The notes beneath the pieces were generated by a model. It made no database searches, was not told the origin of the DNA, and was given only the letters and a program-made list of their open reading frames with translations. A program made the position numbers and the translations under genes. Of a stretch of 64,000 bases of DNA, positions 11,215-20,041 are shown piece by piece. Where the stretch lies: the NCBI GenBank assembly GCA_963790245.1, contig CAWBNP010000002.1:868001-932000 (forward strand), written 5' to 3'. Source of the stretch: JACCVG01 sp963790245 (GTDB taxonomy: Bacteria; Actinomycetota; Thermoleophilia; Solirubrobacterales; Thermoleophilaceae). The stretch's first letter is position 1, and each line of letters opens with the position of its first letter.

Positions 11215-13320
11215 ATGAGAGGGAGGAATCGAACTGCGGGCGCGGTCGCCCTTGTGACGGCGCTGCTCGCGACCACGCCCGGCGTCGCCGCGGCACAGAG
11301 CGCCGACGGCGAGCGCTGCGATGTTCTTGACGCGTCCGTCTGCCTCCAGCCGTTCCCGAGCGACGCCTACACCCGCACCGCCGACACCCCGACGGGACGG
11401 CGCCTCGCACTGGACGCGACGGCGATGCCGCGCAACATTCTCGGCATTCCGATCGCCCCGGGCGACTACAACCGGTTTGATGGGTTCAGCCCGGGTGCAT
11501 CGCTGATCACCCGGATCCCAGGGCTGGACAACCCGCGCGCCCTGCGCGCAACCAATGCGGTGCCGATCGACGACATCGGCGCCTTCGATCGCCCTCGCGC
11601 TCCCGTCGTCGTGATCGACGCGCGAACCGGCGAGCGCCATCCGATCTGGGTCGAGCTCGACTCGAACGCAGCCAGCCCCGCGGACACGAACCTGATCATC
11701 CGCCCTGCCGTCAACTTCGCCGAAGGACGCCGCTACCTGGTCGCGCTGCGTAACCTGCGCGGCGCCGACGGTGAGCGGCTCACACCGGAGCCTGCTTTCC
11801 GGGCGCTGCGCGACGGGACGCCGACGACCAGGCCCGAGGTCGAGCGCCGGCGGCCGGCGATGGAGCGGATTTTCAAGGGGCTCAACCGCGCGGGGATCGG
11901 ACGGGACGACCTCGACCTGGCGTGGGACTTCACGGTCGCGTCACGCCGCAGCCTGTCCGAACGCGCGCTCTCGATCCGCGACGACGCGTTCGCCCAGCTC
12001 GGCGACCGCGACCTCGGCGACAGGCGGGTGGCCGGCCGTTCGCCCCGGTTTGAGGTCACGCAGGTCCAGAACTTCCCGGCCGAGCCGGGAAGGCTGATCG
12101 CGCGGCGTGTCAGGGGAACGGTTCTCGTCCCGTGCTATCTCGACCTGAACGGCTGCCCGCCCGGATCGCGGTTCCGCCTCGGCCCGAGCGGCCTGCCGTT
12201 GCGCGCCGCCAACAGCTTCACTGAGGCGAACTTCGTCTGCAACATCCCGCGGGCGGCGTTCACGGCCGGGGCGGGGTCGGCGCGCCCGTCGCTTTACGGA
12301 CACGGACTGCTCGGATCGGCGGGCGAAGTTTCGGCCACCAACGTCAAGCAGATGTCGGGCGAGCACAACTTCATCTTCTGCGCGACCGATTGGATCGGTT
12401 TCGCGACCGGCGATGTGCCGAACGTAGCGCTGATCCTGCAGGACCTCTCGCGCTTCCCGACGCTCGTGGACCGCACCCAGCAGGGGTTCCTCAACTTCAT
12501 GTACCTCGGCCGCGCCTTGCTGCATCGCGACGGCCTCGGCTCGCATCCCGCCTTCCAGACGGACGGCAAGTCGCTGATCGCCCGTCGCGAGCTCTTCTAC
12601 GACGGCAACAGCCAGGGCGGGATCCTCGGCGGATCGCTGGCCGCTCTGGCGCCCGATTTCCGCAACGCGGTACTCGGCGTGCCGGGGATGAACTACAGCA
12701 CGCTCCTGCAGCGCTCCTCGGACTTCCCTCCTTACGCGGAGGGCCGCTTCCTGGGACTGCTCGATGACTCGTTCGGTGAGATCGACCTTCCGGTCGGCGG
12801 GCTCTACGACGCCTACCCGAACGAGCTCGAACGGCCGCTGATTTTCGCCCTGATGCAGACCTACTGGGACCGGGGCGAGGCCAACGGCTACGCCCACCAC
12901 ATGACCGAGGATCCCCTCCCGAACACGCCTTCGCACCGGGTCCTCCTGCATCCGGCCGTCGGTGACCATCAGGTCGCCAATGTCACCGCCGAGGTCGAGG
13001 CTCGGACGATCGGCGCCCAGATCCGGCGGCCCGCGATCGCCCGCAAACGGCGAATCGGCCGCGACCAGCTGTTCGGGATCGAGCCGATCAAACGGCTGCC
13101 CCACGCGGGCTCGGCGATCGTCTACTGGGACACGGGCGCCGGCAACACGCCTCCCCCACCGCGCGACAATACGGCGCCCGAGGAAGGGCGCGACCCGCAC
13201 GGCGCGCCGCGCAACACGGTCGCCGCTCGGCGCCAGAAGGCCGCGTTCCTATCACCTCGCGGCCGAGTACGGGATGTCTGCGCGAGCGGACCCTGCCGCG
13301 CGGACGACTTCGAGCCCTAG
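11215..13320 (+). CDS. Secreted alpha/beta-hydrolase-like protein
   Basis: A protein of about 701 residues. From the ATG at 11215 a signal peptide is clear (RNRTAGAVALVTALLATTPG, then VAAAQ). A longer start at 11182 would overlap the divergent start codon and weaken the signal peptide. In the second half, YGHGLLGSAGE resembles an oxyanion-loop region and FYDGNSQGGILGG resembles a nucleophile elbow (G-N-S-Q-G). Later Asp/His-containing stretches (HPAVGDHQV) could complete a triad. It resembles, at low level, bacterial lipase or virulence-factor lipase families. The C-terminal tail (about 50 residues) is proline- and arginine-rich. The substrate is unknown. Confidence 0.65.
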   Translation: MRGRNRTAGAVALVTALLATTPGVAAAQSADGERCDVLDASVCLQPFPSDAYTRTADTPTGRRLALDATAMPRNILGIPIAPGDYNRFDGFSPGASLITRIPGLDNPRALRATNAVPIDDIGAFDRPRAPVVVIDARTGERHPIWVELDSNAASPADTNLIIRPAVNFAEGRRYLVALRNLRGADGERLTPEPAFRALRDGTPTTRPEVERRRPAMERIFKGLNRAGIGRDDLDLAWDFTVASRRSLSERALSIRDDAFAQLGDRDLGDRRVAGRSPRFEVTQVQNFPAEPGRLIARRVRGTVLVPCYLDLNGCPPGSRFRLGPSGLPLRAANSFTEANFVCNIPRAAFTAGAGSARPSLYGHGLLGSAGEVSATNVKQMSGEHNFIFCATDWIGFATGDVPNVALILQDLSRFPTLVDRTQQGFLNFMYLGRALLHRDGLGSHPAFQTDGKSLIARRELFYDGNSQGGILGGSLAALAPDFRNAVLGVPGMNYSTLLQRSSDFPPYAEGRFLGLLDDSFGEIDLPVGGLYDAYPNELERPLIFALMQTYWDRGEANGYAHHMTEDPLPNTPSHRVLLHPAVGDHQVANVTAEVEARTIGAQIRRPAIARKRRIGRDQLFGIEPIKRLPHAGSAIVYWDTGAGNTPPPPRDNTAPEEGRDPHGAPRNTVAARRQKAAFLSPRGRVRDVCASGPCRADDFEP

Positions 13321-13327
13321 ACGCATC

Positions 13328-13333
13328 TAGGAT
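13328..13333 (+). promoter_or_regulatory. -10 hexamer TAGGAT, leaderless type
   Basis: TAGGAT lies 7 nt before the GTG start of the acyl-CoA dehydrogenase gene, just after the stop of the preceding gene. Confidence 0.45.
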
Positions 13334-13340
13334 CGGGCGC

Positions 13341-14474
13341 GTGAATTTCGACCTCTCCGACGAGCAGCGCGCGATCCAGCGGCTGACGCGCGACTTCGCC
13401 CGCAACGAGGTCGCGCCTGTCGCCGGCGAGCTCGACGAGCAGAAGCGCTTCCCGTACGAGATCATCGCCAAGCTCGCAGAGCTCGGGCTGATGGGCGTTC
13501 CCTACCCGGAGGAGTTCGGCGGCGGCGGCGCCGACACGCTCTCCTACGCGCTCGTGATCGAGGAGCTGGCGAGGATCGACTCCTCGGTTGCGATCACCGT
13601 TGCCGCCCATACCTCACTCGGGACCCACCCGATCTACAGCTTCGGCAGCGAAGCGCAGAAGCAGGAGTGGCTACCCGAGCTGTGCAGCGGCCGACAACTG
13701 TGGTCGTTCGGGCTGACCGAGCCCGAGGCGGGCTCGGATGCCGGCAACGTGCGCACGACCGCCCGCCTCGATGGCGGCGACTGGGTGATCGACGGTGCCA
13801 AGCAGTTCATCACCAACGCGGGTACCGACATCTCCGGTGGTGTGACGATCACCGCGCGCACCGGACCGGACGAGATCTCGAACATCCTCGTCCCGAAAGG
13901 CACCGACGGCTACACCGTCGAGGCCTCGTATCGAAAGATGGGCTGGAACGCTTCTGATACCCGCCCGCTCGCCTTCGCCGACTGCCGGGTTCCCGAGGGC
14001 AACCTCATCGGCGAGCGGGGCAAGGGCTTCCACCAGTTCCTGATGACGCTCGACGCCGGCCGGATCTCGGTCGCAGCGATGGGCCTCGGGCTGGCGCAGG
14101 GGGCGCTGGATGAGGCGCTCGCCTACGCCAAGGAGCGCCGCGCGTTCGGACAACCGATCTCGAAGTTCCAGGCGATCCAGGGCAAGCTCGCCGACATCTC
14201 GACCGAAATCGAGGCTGCGCGCCTACTCACCTACAAGGCCGCGCTCGAAAAGGATGCCGGACGGAACTTCAGCCTCAGCGCCGCGCAGGCGAAGTTGAAG
14301 ACCGGGCGGCTCGCCGTGCGCGCCGCCGAGGAGGCCGTCCAGATCCACGGCGGCTACGGCTACATCGAGGAGTACCCGGTCTGCCGCTTTTATCGCGACG
14401 CCAAGATCCTGACGATCGGCGAGGGCACCGACGAGGTGCAGCAGATGGTCATCGCGCGAGCGCTCGGCGCCTGA
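13341..14474 (+). CDS. Acyl-CoA dehydrogenase
   Basis: FAD-dependent acyl-CoA dehydrogenase of 377 residues, the usual length of the short/medium-chain family. It oxidises an acyl-CoA to the trans-2-enoyl-CoA and passes electrons to ETF. Signatures seen are GLTEPEAGSDAG (FAD/substrate loop), YAKERRAFGQPISKFQ, and IHGGYGYIEEYPVCR followed by IGEGTDEVQ, where the Glu of EGT is the usual catalytic base. The start is GTG with a TAGGAT hexamer upstream. It overlaps the 3' end of the convergent GT2 gene by 26 nt. Chain-length preference cannot be read from sequence. Confidence 0.93.
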   Translation: MNFDLSDEQRAIQRLTRDFARNEVAPVAGELDEQKRFPYEIIAKLAELGLMGVPYPEEFGGGGADTLSYALVIEELARIDSSVAITVAAHTSLGTHPIYSFGSEAQKQEWLPELCSGRQLWSFGLTEPEAGSDAGNVRTTARLDGGDWVIDGAKQFITNAGTDISGGVTITARTGPDEISNILVPKGTDGYTVEASYRKMGWNASDTRPLAFADCRVPEGNLIGERGKGFHQFLMTLDAGRISVAAMGLGLAQGALDEALAYAKERRAFGQPISKFQAIQGKLADISTEIEAARLLTYKAALEKDAGRNFSLSAAQAKLKTGRLAVRAAEEAVQIHGGYGYIEEYPVCRFYRDAKILTIGEGTDEVQQMVIARALGA

Positions 14475-15189
14475 GCCGGGACTCGCGCCACTCGGCGACG
14501 ATCGCCGGGGTGACGCGCCGCAGGTACTCGCCGTGCCGTATGAACGACCGCCCGTGTGCACGGCGCCGGTAGTCGATCGGCACCTCGACCGGGTCGATGC
14601 CCGCTCCCCAGAGCGAAAGGGTCAGGACCTGTGCCGAGTTGTAGTCGTGCCGGATCCGGGCGCTCTGGACCGCACGCGCCGAGAACGCTCGGTAGCCGGT
14701 CTGGGCATCGGTCGTGTGGACGCCCGTCAGAAGTCCGACCAGCCGCGAGAGCCAGCGGTTGAACAGCGCACGGTGCCAGGCCATTCCGTCCCGGGAGCCG
14801 AGGAAGCGGGAGCCGAGGACATAATCCGCGTGACCCGCGAGGATCGGGCCGAGCACGCGAGCGGCCTGGCACGGGTCGTACTCCCCGTCGCCGTCGATGT
14901 AGAGGGCGGCGTCGACCCGGGAGTGGCACGCGAACTCGAGCCCAGTACGCAGCGCTGCTCCGAGGCCGAGCCCGACCGGATGGCTGATGACCTCGGCCGC
15001 ATTGGCCCGCGCGATCGTCGCCGTCTGGTCGGTCGAACCGTCGTCTACCACGACCCGCCGGAGGGGGTGGCCCTCGATGGTGGTCGGCAACCCGCCGAGC
15101 ACAGCGTCGATCGTCGCCGCCTCATTGCGCGCCACGACGATCGCGAGCAGCTCGCGATCGTCACTCCCGCCCTCGCCGATCGCCGCCAC
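14449..15189 (-). CDS. Glycosyltransferase family 2 (polyprenyl-phosphate sugar transferase-like)
   Basis: A 246-residue GT-A fold glycosyltransferase. It shows VVARNEAATI, the nucleotide-binding VVDDGSTDQT, the DxD-like IDGDGEYDP and TTDAQTGYRAFS, a pattern seen in dolichol/polyprenyl-phosphate mannose or glucose synthases. No membrane helix follows the catalytic domain, so it is probably cytosolic. The GTG start has TACCGT 8 nt upstream. Its 3' end overlaps the acyl-CoA dehydrogenase gene. Donor and acceptor are unknown. Confidence 0.85.
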   Translation of the reverse strand: MAAIGEGGSDDRELLAIVVARNEAATIDAVLGGLPTTIEGHPLRRVVVDDGSTDQTATIARANAAEVISHPVGLGLGAALRTGLEFACHSRVDAALYIDGDGEYDPCQAARVLGPILAGHADYVLGSRFLGSRDGMAWHRALFNRWLSRLVGLLTGVHTTDAQTGYRAFSARAVQSARIRHDYNSAQVLTLSLWGAGIDPVEVPIDYRRRAHGRSFIRHGEYLRRVTPAIVAEWRESRLRRRALAR

Positions 15190-15197
15190 GTGACCGG

Positions 15198-15203
15198 ACG
15201 GTA
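15198..15203 (-). promoter_or_regulatory. -10 hexamer TACCGT, leaderless type
   Basis: Minus-strand TACCGT lies 8 nt before the GTG at 15189. Confidence 0.35.
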
Positions 15204-15336
15204 GACCCTTCCAACGGCCAAACGTCGGGCGCGCGCACGCAACTCCTCCGCGGTGGGCGGTTTATTGCCGCAAATGGCGAAAACCTGTTCTAAGCTCGGA
15301 TCGACCCCGGAACCTGCTCCGGCGTCCTCTCCAACA

Positions 15337-16857
15337 GTGTTCAACTTCACGCCACCGCGCACGCGCCCTCCGGGCCTGCTGACCCTCGCCGCCCTGGTTG
15401 CGGCGCTGATCGCTCCCGCGAGCGCGCAGGCCGAGCGGCTGACCGTCTGCGGAAGCGGCTGCAACCAGAAGACGATTTCCGCCGCGGTCGCGGCCGCGGC
15501 ACCCGGTGACTCGATCGAGGTCCGCGCGGGCACCTTCCGCGAGTCGGTCACGATCGACAAGCCGCGACTCGAGTTGCGCGGGGCCAAGGGCGGCACCGAC
15601 GCGCGCGGCCGTCGCAACCTGGGCGAGACCGTCGTGACGGGACCCGACGGCGGCTTCCTGCTCGGCGCCGACGCCGATGACGTCACGATCGACGGCTTTC
15701 GCATCTCCGGAGGAACCAGCAGCACGAGCGGGACCGCCAAGGGCACCGGCATCGTGACGAATCCCGGCGTCGCGGGCGCGCGGATCATCAACAACGTGAT
15801 CACCTCGAACGTCCGCGGGATCCGGCTCAACGGCGACACCGCCGGATCTCCCACGCAGACGCTCGTCGCGCGCAACCAGATCGCCCGCAACAACCGCAGC
15901 GCTCCCGCCGACCAGCCGCTCTCCGGCGTCGGGATCCTCTCCGACCTCGGCATCTCGAACGTCGAGATCTCAGAGAACCGTTTCACCGGCCACCGGCGCA
16001 ACACGATCGTCTTCGGCACTCGGGATGCCCCCGTTTCACAGGGGGTCGACATCCTCGCCAACGACCTGAGCGGTGAGTCGGGAATCAGCCTGAGCCGTAT
16101 TCGCAGCCTGAGCATCGTCGGCAACGAAAGCATCGCCCCCGCCAAGACGGGCAACCGCAACGTGATCGCACTCGACGGCAATATCGACGGCGCGACGATC
16201 CGCGACAACAAGCTGACCGGCCGTGCCCAGGCCAAGCCGCCCGAGCGGGATCTGCGCAACAACGGGATCCTGATCTCCAACACCGGGAACGACACCGTCA
16301 GCGCCCAGATCCAGATCATCGGCAACACGATCACCGACCACCGCCGCGGTGTCAGCATCGCCTCGGCGGGCGCCTACCGGGGTCAGCTGAAGGTCGAGTT
16401 CAACCGGATCGTCCGCAACAAGCGCGGCGTGCACAACTCCGATCCCGACGCCACGGAGCAGATCGACGCCGACAACAACTGGTGGGGCTGCAACCAGGGG
16501 CCCGGCAGCAACCTCGGTCGCTGTGACGGGGTCTCCGAGAACGTCAATTTCGATCCGTGGCTGGTGCTCCGGCTGCGCGCGGGCGAGTCCTCGATCGACA
16601 CCGGCGGAGACTCGACGCAGATGACGGCCAGCCTGCTGACCAACTCCGCCGGCGACACACCGGTGACCTTCTTCCCGGACAACACGCGGATCGACTTCGA
16701 GACGACGCGCGGCAAGGTCGGCGGCCGCGGTCGTACCGCAGACGCCGTCGCGCGCTCACAGCTCAGCTCGACCAGCAAGCAGGGGACGGCGCGAGTCTCG
16801 GCGACGCTCGACAACGAGACCAAGCGCGTCAAGGTCGACATCGAGAAGGGCGACTGA
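15337..16857 (+). CDS. Secreted right-handed beta-helix protein (first of tandem pair)
   Basis: About 506 residues from the GTG at 15337. That start gives a clean signal peptide (PPRTRPPGLLTLAALVAALI, then APASAQA). In-frame starts at 15253 and 15274 would add a poor N-terminus. Residues ~40-410 are NosD/pectate-lyase-like beta-helix repeats with recurring G-I-x-I/V and N-x-I/F-x-x-N patterns (NNVITSN, ISENRFTGH, IIGNTITDH), ending in DNNWWG. The last ~90 residues look like a beta-sandwich (VTFFPDNTRIDFETTRG, then GTARVSATLDNETK). It is probably an exported surface or extracellular protein. No catalytic residues can be assigned. It shares its layout with the next gene, so they are likely duplicates. 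Confidence 0.8.
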   Translation: MFNFTPPRTRPPGLLTLAALVAALIAPASAQAERLTVCGSGCNQKTISAAVAAAAPGDSIEVRAGTFRESVTIDKPRLELRGAKGGTDARGRRNLGETVVTGPDGGFLLGADADDVTIDGFRISGGTSSTSGTAKGTGIVTNPGVAGARIINNVITSNVRGIRLNGDTAGSPTQTLVARNQIARNNRSAPADQPLSGVGILSDLGISNVEISENRFTGHRRNTIVFGTRDAPVSQGVDILANDLSGESGISLSRIRSLSIVGNESIAPAKTGNRNVIALDGNIDGATIRDNKLTGRAQAKPPERDLRNNGILISNTGNDTVSAQIQIIGNTITDHRRGVSIASAGAYRGQLKVEFNRIVRNKRGVHNSDPDATEQIDADNNWWGCNQGPGSNLGRCDGVSENVNFDPWLVLRLRAGESSIDTGGDSTQMTASLLTNSAGDTPVTFFPDNTRIDFETTRGKVGGRGRTADAVARSQLSSTSKQGTARVSATLDNETKRVKVDIEKGD

Positions 16858-18323
16858 TGAAGCTCCGATTCAAAAACTGCGTTCCGGCTGGCGCGCTACT
16901 TACCTGGCTGGTCGTCGTGGCGCCTGCCTCGGCCGCCACCTTCGACGTGTGCGAGAACCCCGGCGAGTGCGACTTCACCCGCATCCAGGCCGCGGTCAAC
17001 GGCGCCCGCGACGGTGACACGGTCGAGGTCGAGGAGGGCCGGTACAAGGAGACCGTCCGCGTCCGCAACCAGATCGAGCTTCGTGGTGCCCAAGACGGGG
17101 CCGACGCGCGCGACAGCCGTCGGGGCGGGGAGAGCATCGTGGGCGCGCAGAACGGCGGATTCGTGATCGAGAGCGATCGGGTCGTGATCTCGGGATTCAC
17201 GATCAGCGGCGGCGGCGCCAACGGCGGCCCTTCGACCTTCGACGCGGGTATCGACGTTCCCGCCAACCGCTCCGGGCTGCGGATCGTCGACAACGTCATC
17301 ACCGACAACGTCCTCGGGCTGCAGCTCAACAGCACGGGCGCGCGGACGATCGTCCGGCGCAACTCGTTCATCGCCAACAACAACGACGGCGGCGAGGGCG
17401 AGGAGCAGGGCAACGGCATCTACACCGACGGCACCGTCAGCAACGTGCTGATCGACCGCAATGACTTCACCGGCCACCAGAACGAGGCGATCCTGCTCGC
17501 CAACGCGGGTGGAGTCGGAACCGGCATCGATATCACGGGGAACAAGCTGACCCGCGACAGCGGCGTCGTCGTCGTTAACGCGCGCGCCGTGCGCGTCTCG
17601 GAGAACACCAGCGACGGCAACGTCGACGACGACGTGATCGACGACGACGTGATCGAGATGGGTGGCAACGTCGACGGCGCCAACATCACCGACAACACCC
17701 TGCGCCAGTACGAGGGAGCCGGGATCGTGATCTCCAACGACCGGCTGGCCGGAATCAACCGAAACATCTCGATCATCGGCAACACGCTGCTCGGGGAGCG
17801 CTCCGTCTCCAGCGACCGCGGGGTGCGCCTGCTCGGTGACACCTACGACGGCCGGCTGCAGGTCAACTTCAACCGGATCTTCGCCAACGACTTCGGGATC
17901 GCGAACGAGGACTCCGACGCCGCCGAGCAGATCAACGCCGAGAACAACTGGTGGGGGTCTAACTCGCGCCCCGGCACCCCGCCCTCAGACTCCGTCGTCG
18001 GCAATGTCGACACGGGGCCGCGGCTGACGCTGCGACTGATCTCGAAGCGCTCGGTCAAGCGCGACGGACGCCAGCTGAAGGTCGCCGCCAGCCTGCAGTT
18101 CAACAGCGGCGACGACGGCGCCGTCCAGCGGTTCAACCCGAGCCCCTTCCCGAACCGCACGACGATCGAGTTCGATACCTCACGCGGGCGGATCGAGAAG
18201 CGCTCTCGGACCGTCAACGGCGTGGCACGCGGGACGCTGATAAGCCCGGACTCCCGCGGCCGCGCGACGGTCTCGATCTCCCTCGATGGCGAAACCGTCC
18301 GTAAAAAGATTCGGATTCGCTAG
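16857..18323 (+). CDS. Secreted right-handed beta-helix protein (second of tandem pair)
   Basis: 488 residues. The ATG at 16857 shares its first base with the stop of the previous gene (TGATG), so the two are translationally coupled. A signal peptide is visible (VPAGALLTWLVVVAPASA, cut before ATFDV). The body repeats the beta-helix pattern of its neighbour: IELRGAQDGADAR matches LELRGAKGGTDAR, both have GGF then GFxISGG, and both end with NNWWG. A C-terminal beta-sandwich follows (NRTTIEFDTSRG, then GRATVSISLDGET). An acidic run VDDDVIDDDVIEMGG has no counterpart in the first copy. The function is unknown; the pair may act together on the cell surface. Confidence 0.8.
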   Translation: MKLRFKNCVPAGALLTWLVVVAPASAATFDVCENPGECDFTRIQAAVNGARDGDTVEVEEGRYKETVRVRNQIELRGAQDGADARDSRRGGESIVGAQNGGFVIESDRVVISGFTISGGGANGGPSTFDAGIDVPANRSGLRIVDNVITDNVLGLQLNSTGARTIVRRNSFIANNNDGGEGEEQGNGIYTDGTVSNVLIDRNDFTGHQNEAILLANAGGVGTGIDITGNKLTRDSGVVVVNARAVRVSENTSDGNVDDDVIDDDVIEMGGNVDGANITDNTLRQYEGAGIVISNDRLAGINRNISIIGNTLLGERSVSSDRGVRLLGDTYDGRLQVNFNRIFANDFGIANEDSDAAEQINAENNWWGSNSRPGTPPSDSVVGNVDTGPRLTLRLISKRSVKRDGRQLKVAASLQFNSGDDGAVQRFNPSPFPNRTTIEFDTSRGRIEKRSRTVNGVARGTLISPDSRGRATVSISLDGETVRKKIRIR

Positions 18324-18327
18324 TCAG

Positions 18328-19281
18328 CTAGAAGTCGCGTTCCAGGAGGGTTCGAGCAGCGCTCGCAGGATCGAGGCGGCGCTCGACGACGCGGTCGAGC
18401 AGGGCGCGGACCTCGGGATCCTCGCGGACCGACTCCTCGAGCCGCCCGCGCAGACGGAAGGAGGCCAGAGCGATCACCTCGTTCATCAGGTTGCGGCGCC
18501 GCCGCTCGGCCAGCGTCCCCTCGACGACGATGAATTCGCGGTGTTCGGCCATCGCCGTCGCGAGCTCCTCAATCCCCTCGCTGCGGCTCGCCTCGGTCGC
18601 GAGGACCGGAACGCGCCAACCGTCGGTGGGGCCCAGCGAGAGCACCGACTTGATCTCGCGAATCATGGTGTCGGCGAGCGGGTGATCGCGCTTGTTCACG
18701 ACGATGATGTCCGGGATCTCCATGACCCCCGCCTTCAGTGCCTGGATCGAGTCTCCCGACCCGGGCATCAGGACCAGCACGACGGTGTCGGCGTGATCAA
18801 TGATGTCGACCTCACCCTGACCGACGCCGACGGTCTCGATGAAGACGTCGTCCTTGCCGGCGGCGTCCATCAGCAAGGCCGCCTGGAGGGTCGCCTCCGA
18901 CAGCCCGCCGAGTGACCCGCGGCTGGCCATCGATCGAATGAACACCCCCGCGTCGAGGAAATGGTCGGCGAGCCGAATCCGATCCCCGAGCAGCGCTCCC
19001 TTCGTGAACGGCGAGCTCGGATCGATCGACAGAACCGCGACCTCGCGATCTCGGCCGCGGGCGTTCTTCACCAGCGCCCCGATCAGGGTCGATTTGCCGA
19101 CCCCGGGCGGTCCGGTAAAACCCACTACGGCGGCCTTGCCGGTCCGCGGGTAGGCCTCGCTGACAAGCGCCCAGCCCTCGGGGTCGTCGTTCTCGACCAT
19201 CGAGATGCCGCGCGCGAGCGCGCGCTTATCGCCGGCATAGAGCCGTTCGGCCAGCTCGGTTGTCGTGCGCTCGACTGTCAC
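18328..19281 (-). CDS. meaB: MeaB/ArgK-type G3E GTPase, methylmalonyl-CoA mutase chaperone
   Basis: 317 residues. It has the P-loop GFTGPPGVGKSTLI, then VLSIDPSSPFTKGALLGDRIR, FIETVGVGQ (switch II region) and the guanine-specificity VNKRDH. These identify the MeaB/ArgK GTPases that load and protect adenosylcobalamin on methylmalonyl-CoA mutase. The GTG at 19281 gives the usual N-terminus (TTELAERLYAGDKRALARGIS). Longer open sequence upstream would read into the divergent gene. No mutase subunit is in the window, so the partner must be encoded elsewhere. It converges with the beta-helix pair, 4 bases apart. Confidence 0.9.
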   Translation of the reverse strand: MTVERTTTELAERLYAGDKRALARGISMVENDDPEGWALVSEAYPRTGKAAVVGFTGPPGVGKSTLIGALVKNARGRDREVAVLSIDPSSPFTKGALLGDRIRLADHFLDAGVFIRSMASRGSLGGLSEATLQAALLMDAAGKDDVFIETVGVGQGEVDIIDHADTVVLVLMPGSGDSIQALKAGVMEIPDIIVVNKRDHPLADTMIREIKSVLSLGPTDGWRVPVLATEASRSEGIEELATAMAEHREFIVVEGTLAERRRRNLMNEVIALASFRLRGRLEESVREDPEVRALLDRVVERRLDPASAARTLLERDF

Positions 19282-19323
19282 CGCCAGAGCATGCCACGGA
19301 CGCTGGATGGTTGATCGCGAAAT

Positions 19324-20031
19324 ATGATCGGAGTCGTGGAGAAGGCCTCGATCGACCACTCACCCTCGACCTCGCCGGCGCTCGGCGGCGAGCTCCGCGG
19401 ACCCCCTCCCCCGCTCCACGGCGGGCCGCTCGCCCTGCTGCGGTTCATGGCCGCCAACGGGATGCTCAACCGCAACTATGCGCGGCTGATCGCCGGACTG
19501 CTCCGGCGTCGCTTTCTCACCGGTTACGGGCGGCGGATCGAACTCGACGGCCTCGCTTTCATCTGCCCGCGGGTGGTTCTCGAGATCGGCCGCGCCGGGC
19601 GGCTCGAGCTCGGGCGATGGTCGTGGCTCGGCCACGGCACCAAGATCCGCGCGCATGAGGGGACGGTGTCGATCGGCGCCAAGACGGTGCTCGGCCAGGA
19701 GTGCACGATCTCGGCCTACCAGCACGTGTCGATCGGCCGCGAGTGCGTGATCGCCGACCGGGTCATGATGATCGACTTCGATCACGGCGCGGTGGAGGTC
19801 GAGCGCCCGATCCGGCTGCAGGGGATCTACAAGCGCGACGTACGGGTGGGCAACAACGTGTGGATCGGCTACGGCGCCTGCGTCCTACGTGGAGTGAACG
19901 TCGGTGACAACGCGATCATCGGAACCAACGCCGTCGTGACGCGAGACGTTCCCGCCAACGCGGTGGTCGGTGGAGCGCCGGCACGGTTGATCCGGATGCG
20001 CGATGCGCCCAGCCGGATGCGGTTCGCCTGA
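19324..20031 (+). CDS. Hexapeptide-repeat O-acyltransferase (LbH/WcaF-like)
   Basis: 235 residues with a left-handed beta-helix acyltransferase domain. Isoleucine/valine-rich hexapeptide turns run from about residue 85 to 215, with the C-terminal signature VWIGYGACVLRGVNVGDNAIIGTNAVVTRDVPAN and VGGAPARLIR. It probably moves an acetyl or short acyl group from CoA to a sugar hydroxyl. The first ~60 residues are unusual, proline-rich then helical. It lies next to (convergent with) the MGLP-like operon, so it could decorate that polysaccharide; that link is inference. The start is ATG at 19324 with no obvious ribosome-binding site. Confidence 0.82.
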   Translation: MIGVVEKASIDHSPSTSPALGGELRGPPPPLHGGPLALLRFMAANGMLNRNYARLIAGLLRRRFLTGYGRRIELDGLAFICPRVVLEIGRAGRLELGRWSWLGHGTKIRAHEGTVSIGAKTVLGQECTISAYQHVSIGRECVIADRVMMIDFDHGAVEVERPIRLQGIYKRDVRVGNNVWIGYGACVLRGVNVGDNAIIGTNAVVTRDVPANAVVGGAPARLIRMRDAPSRMRFA

Positions 20032-20041
20032 GCCGGCTCGG

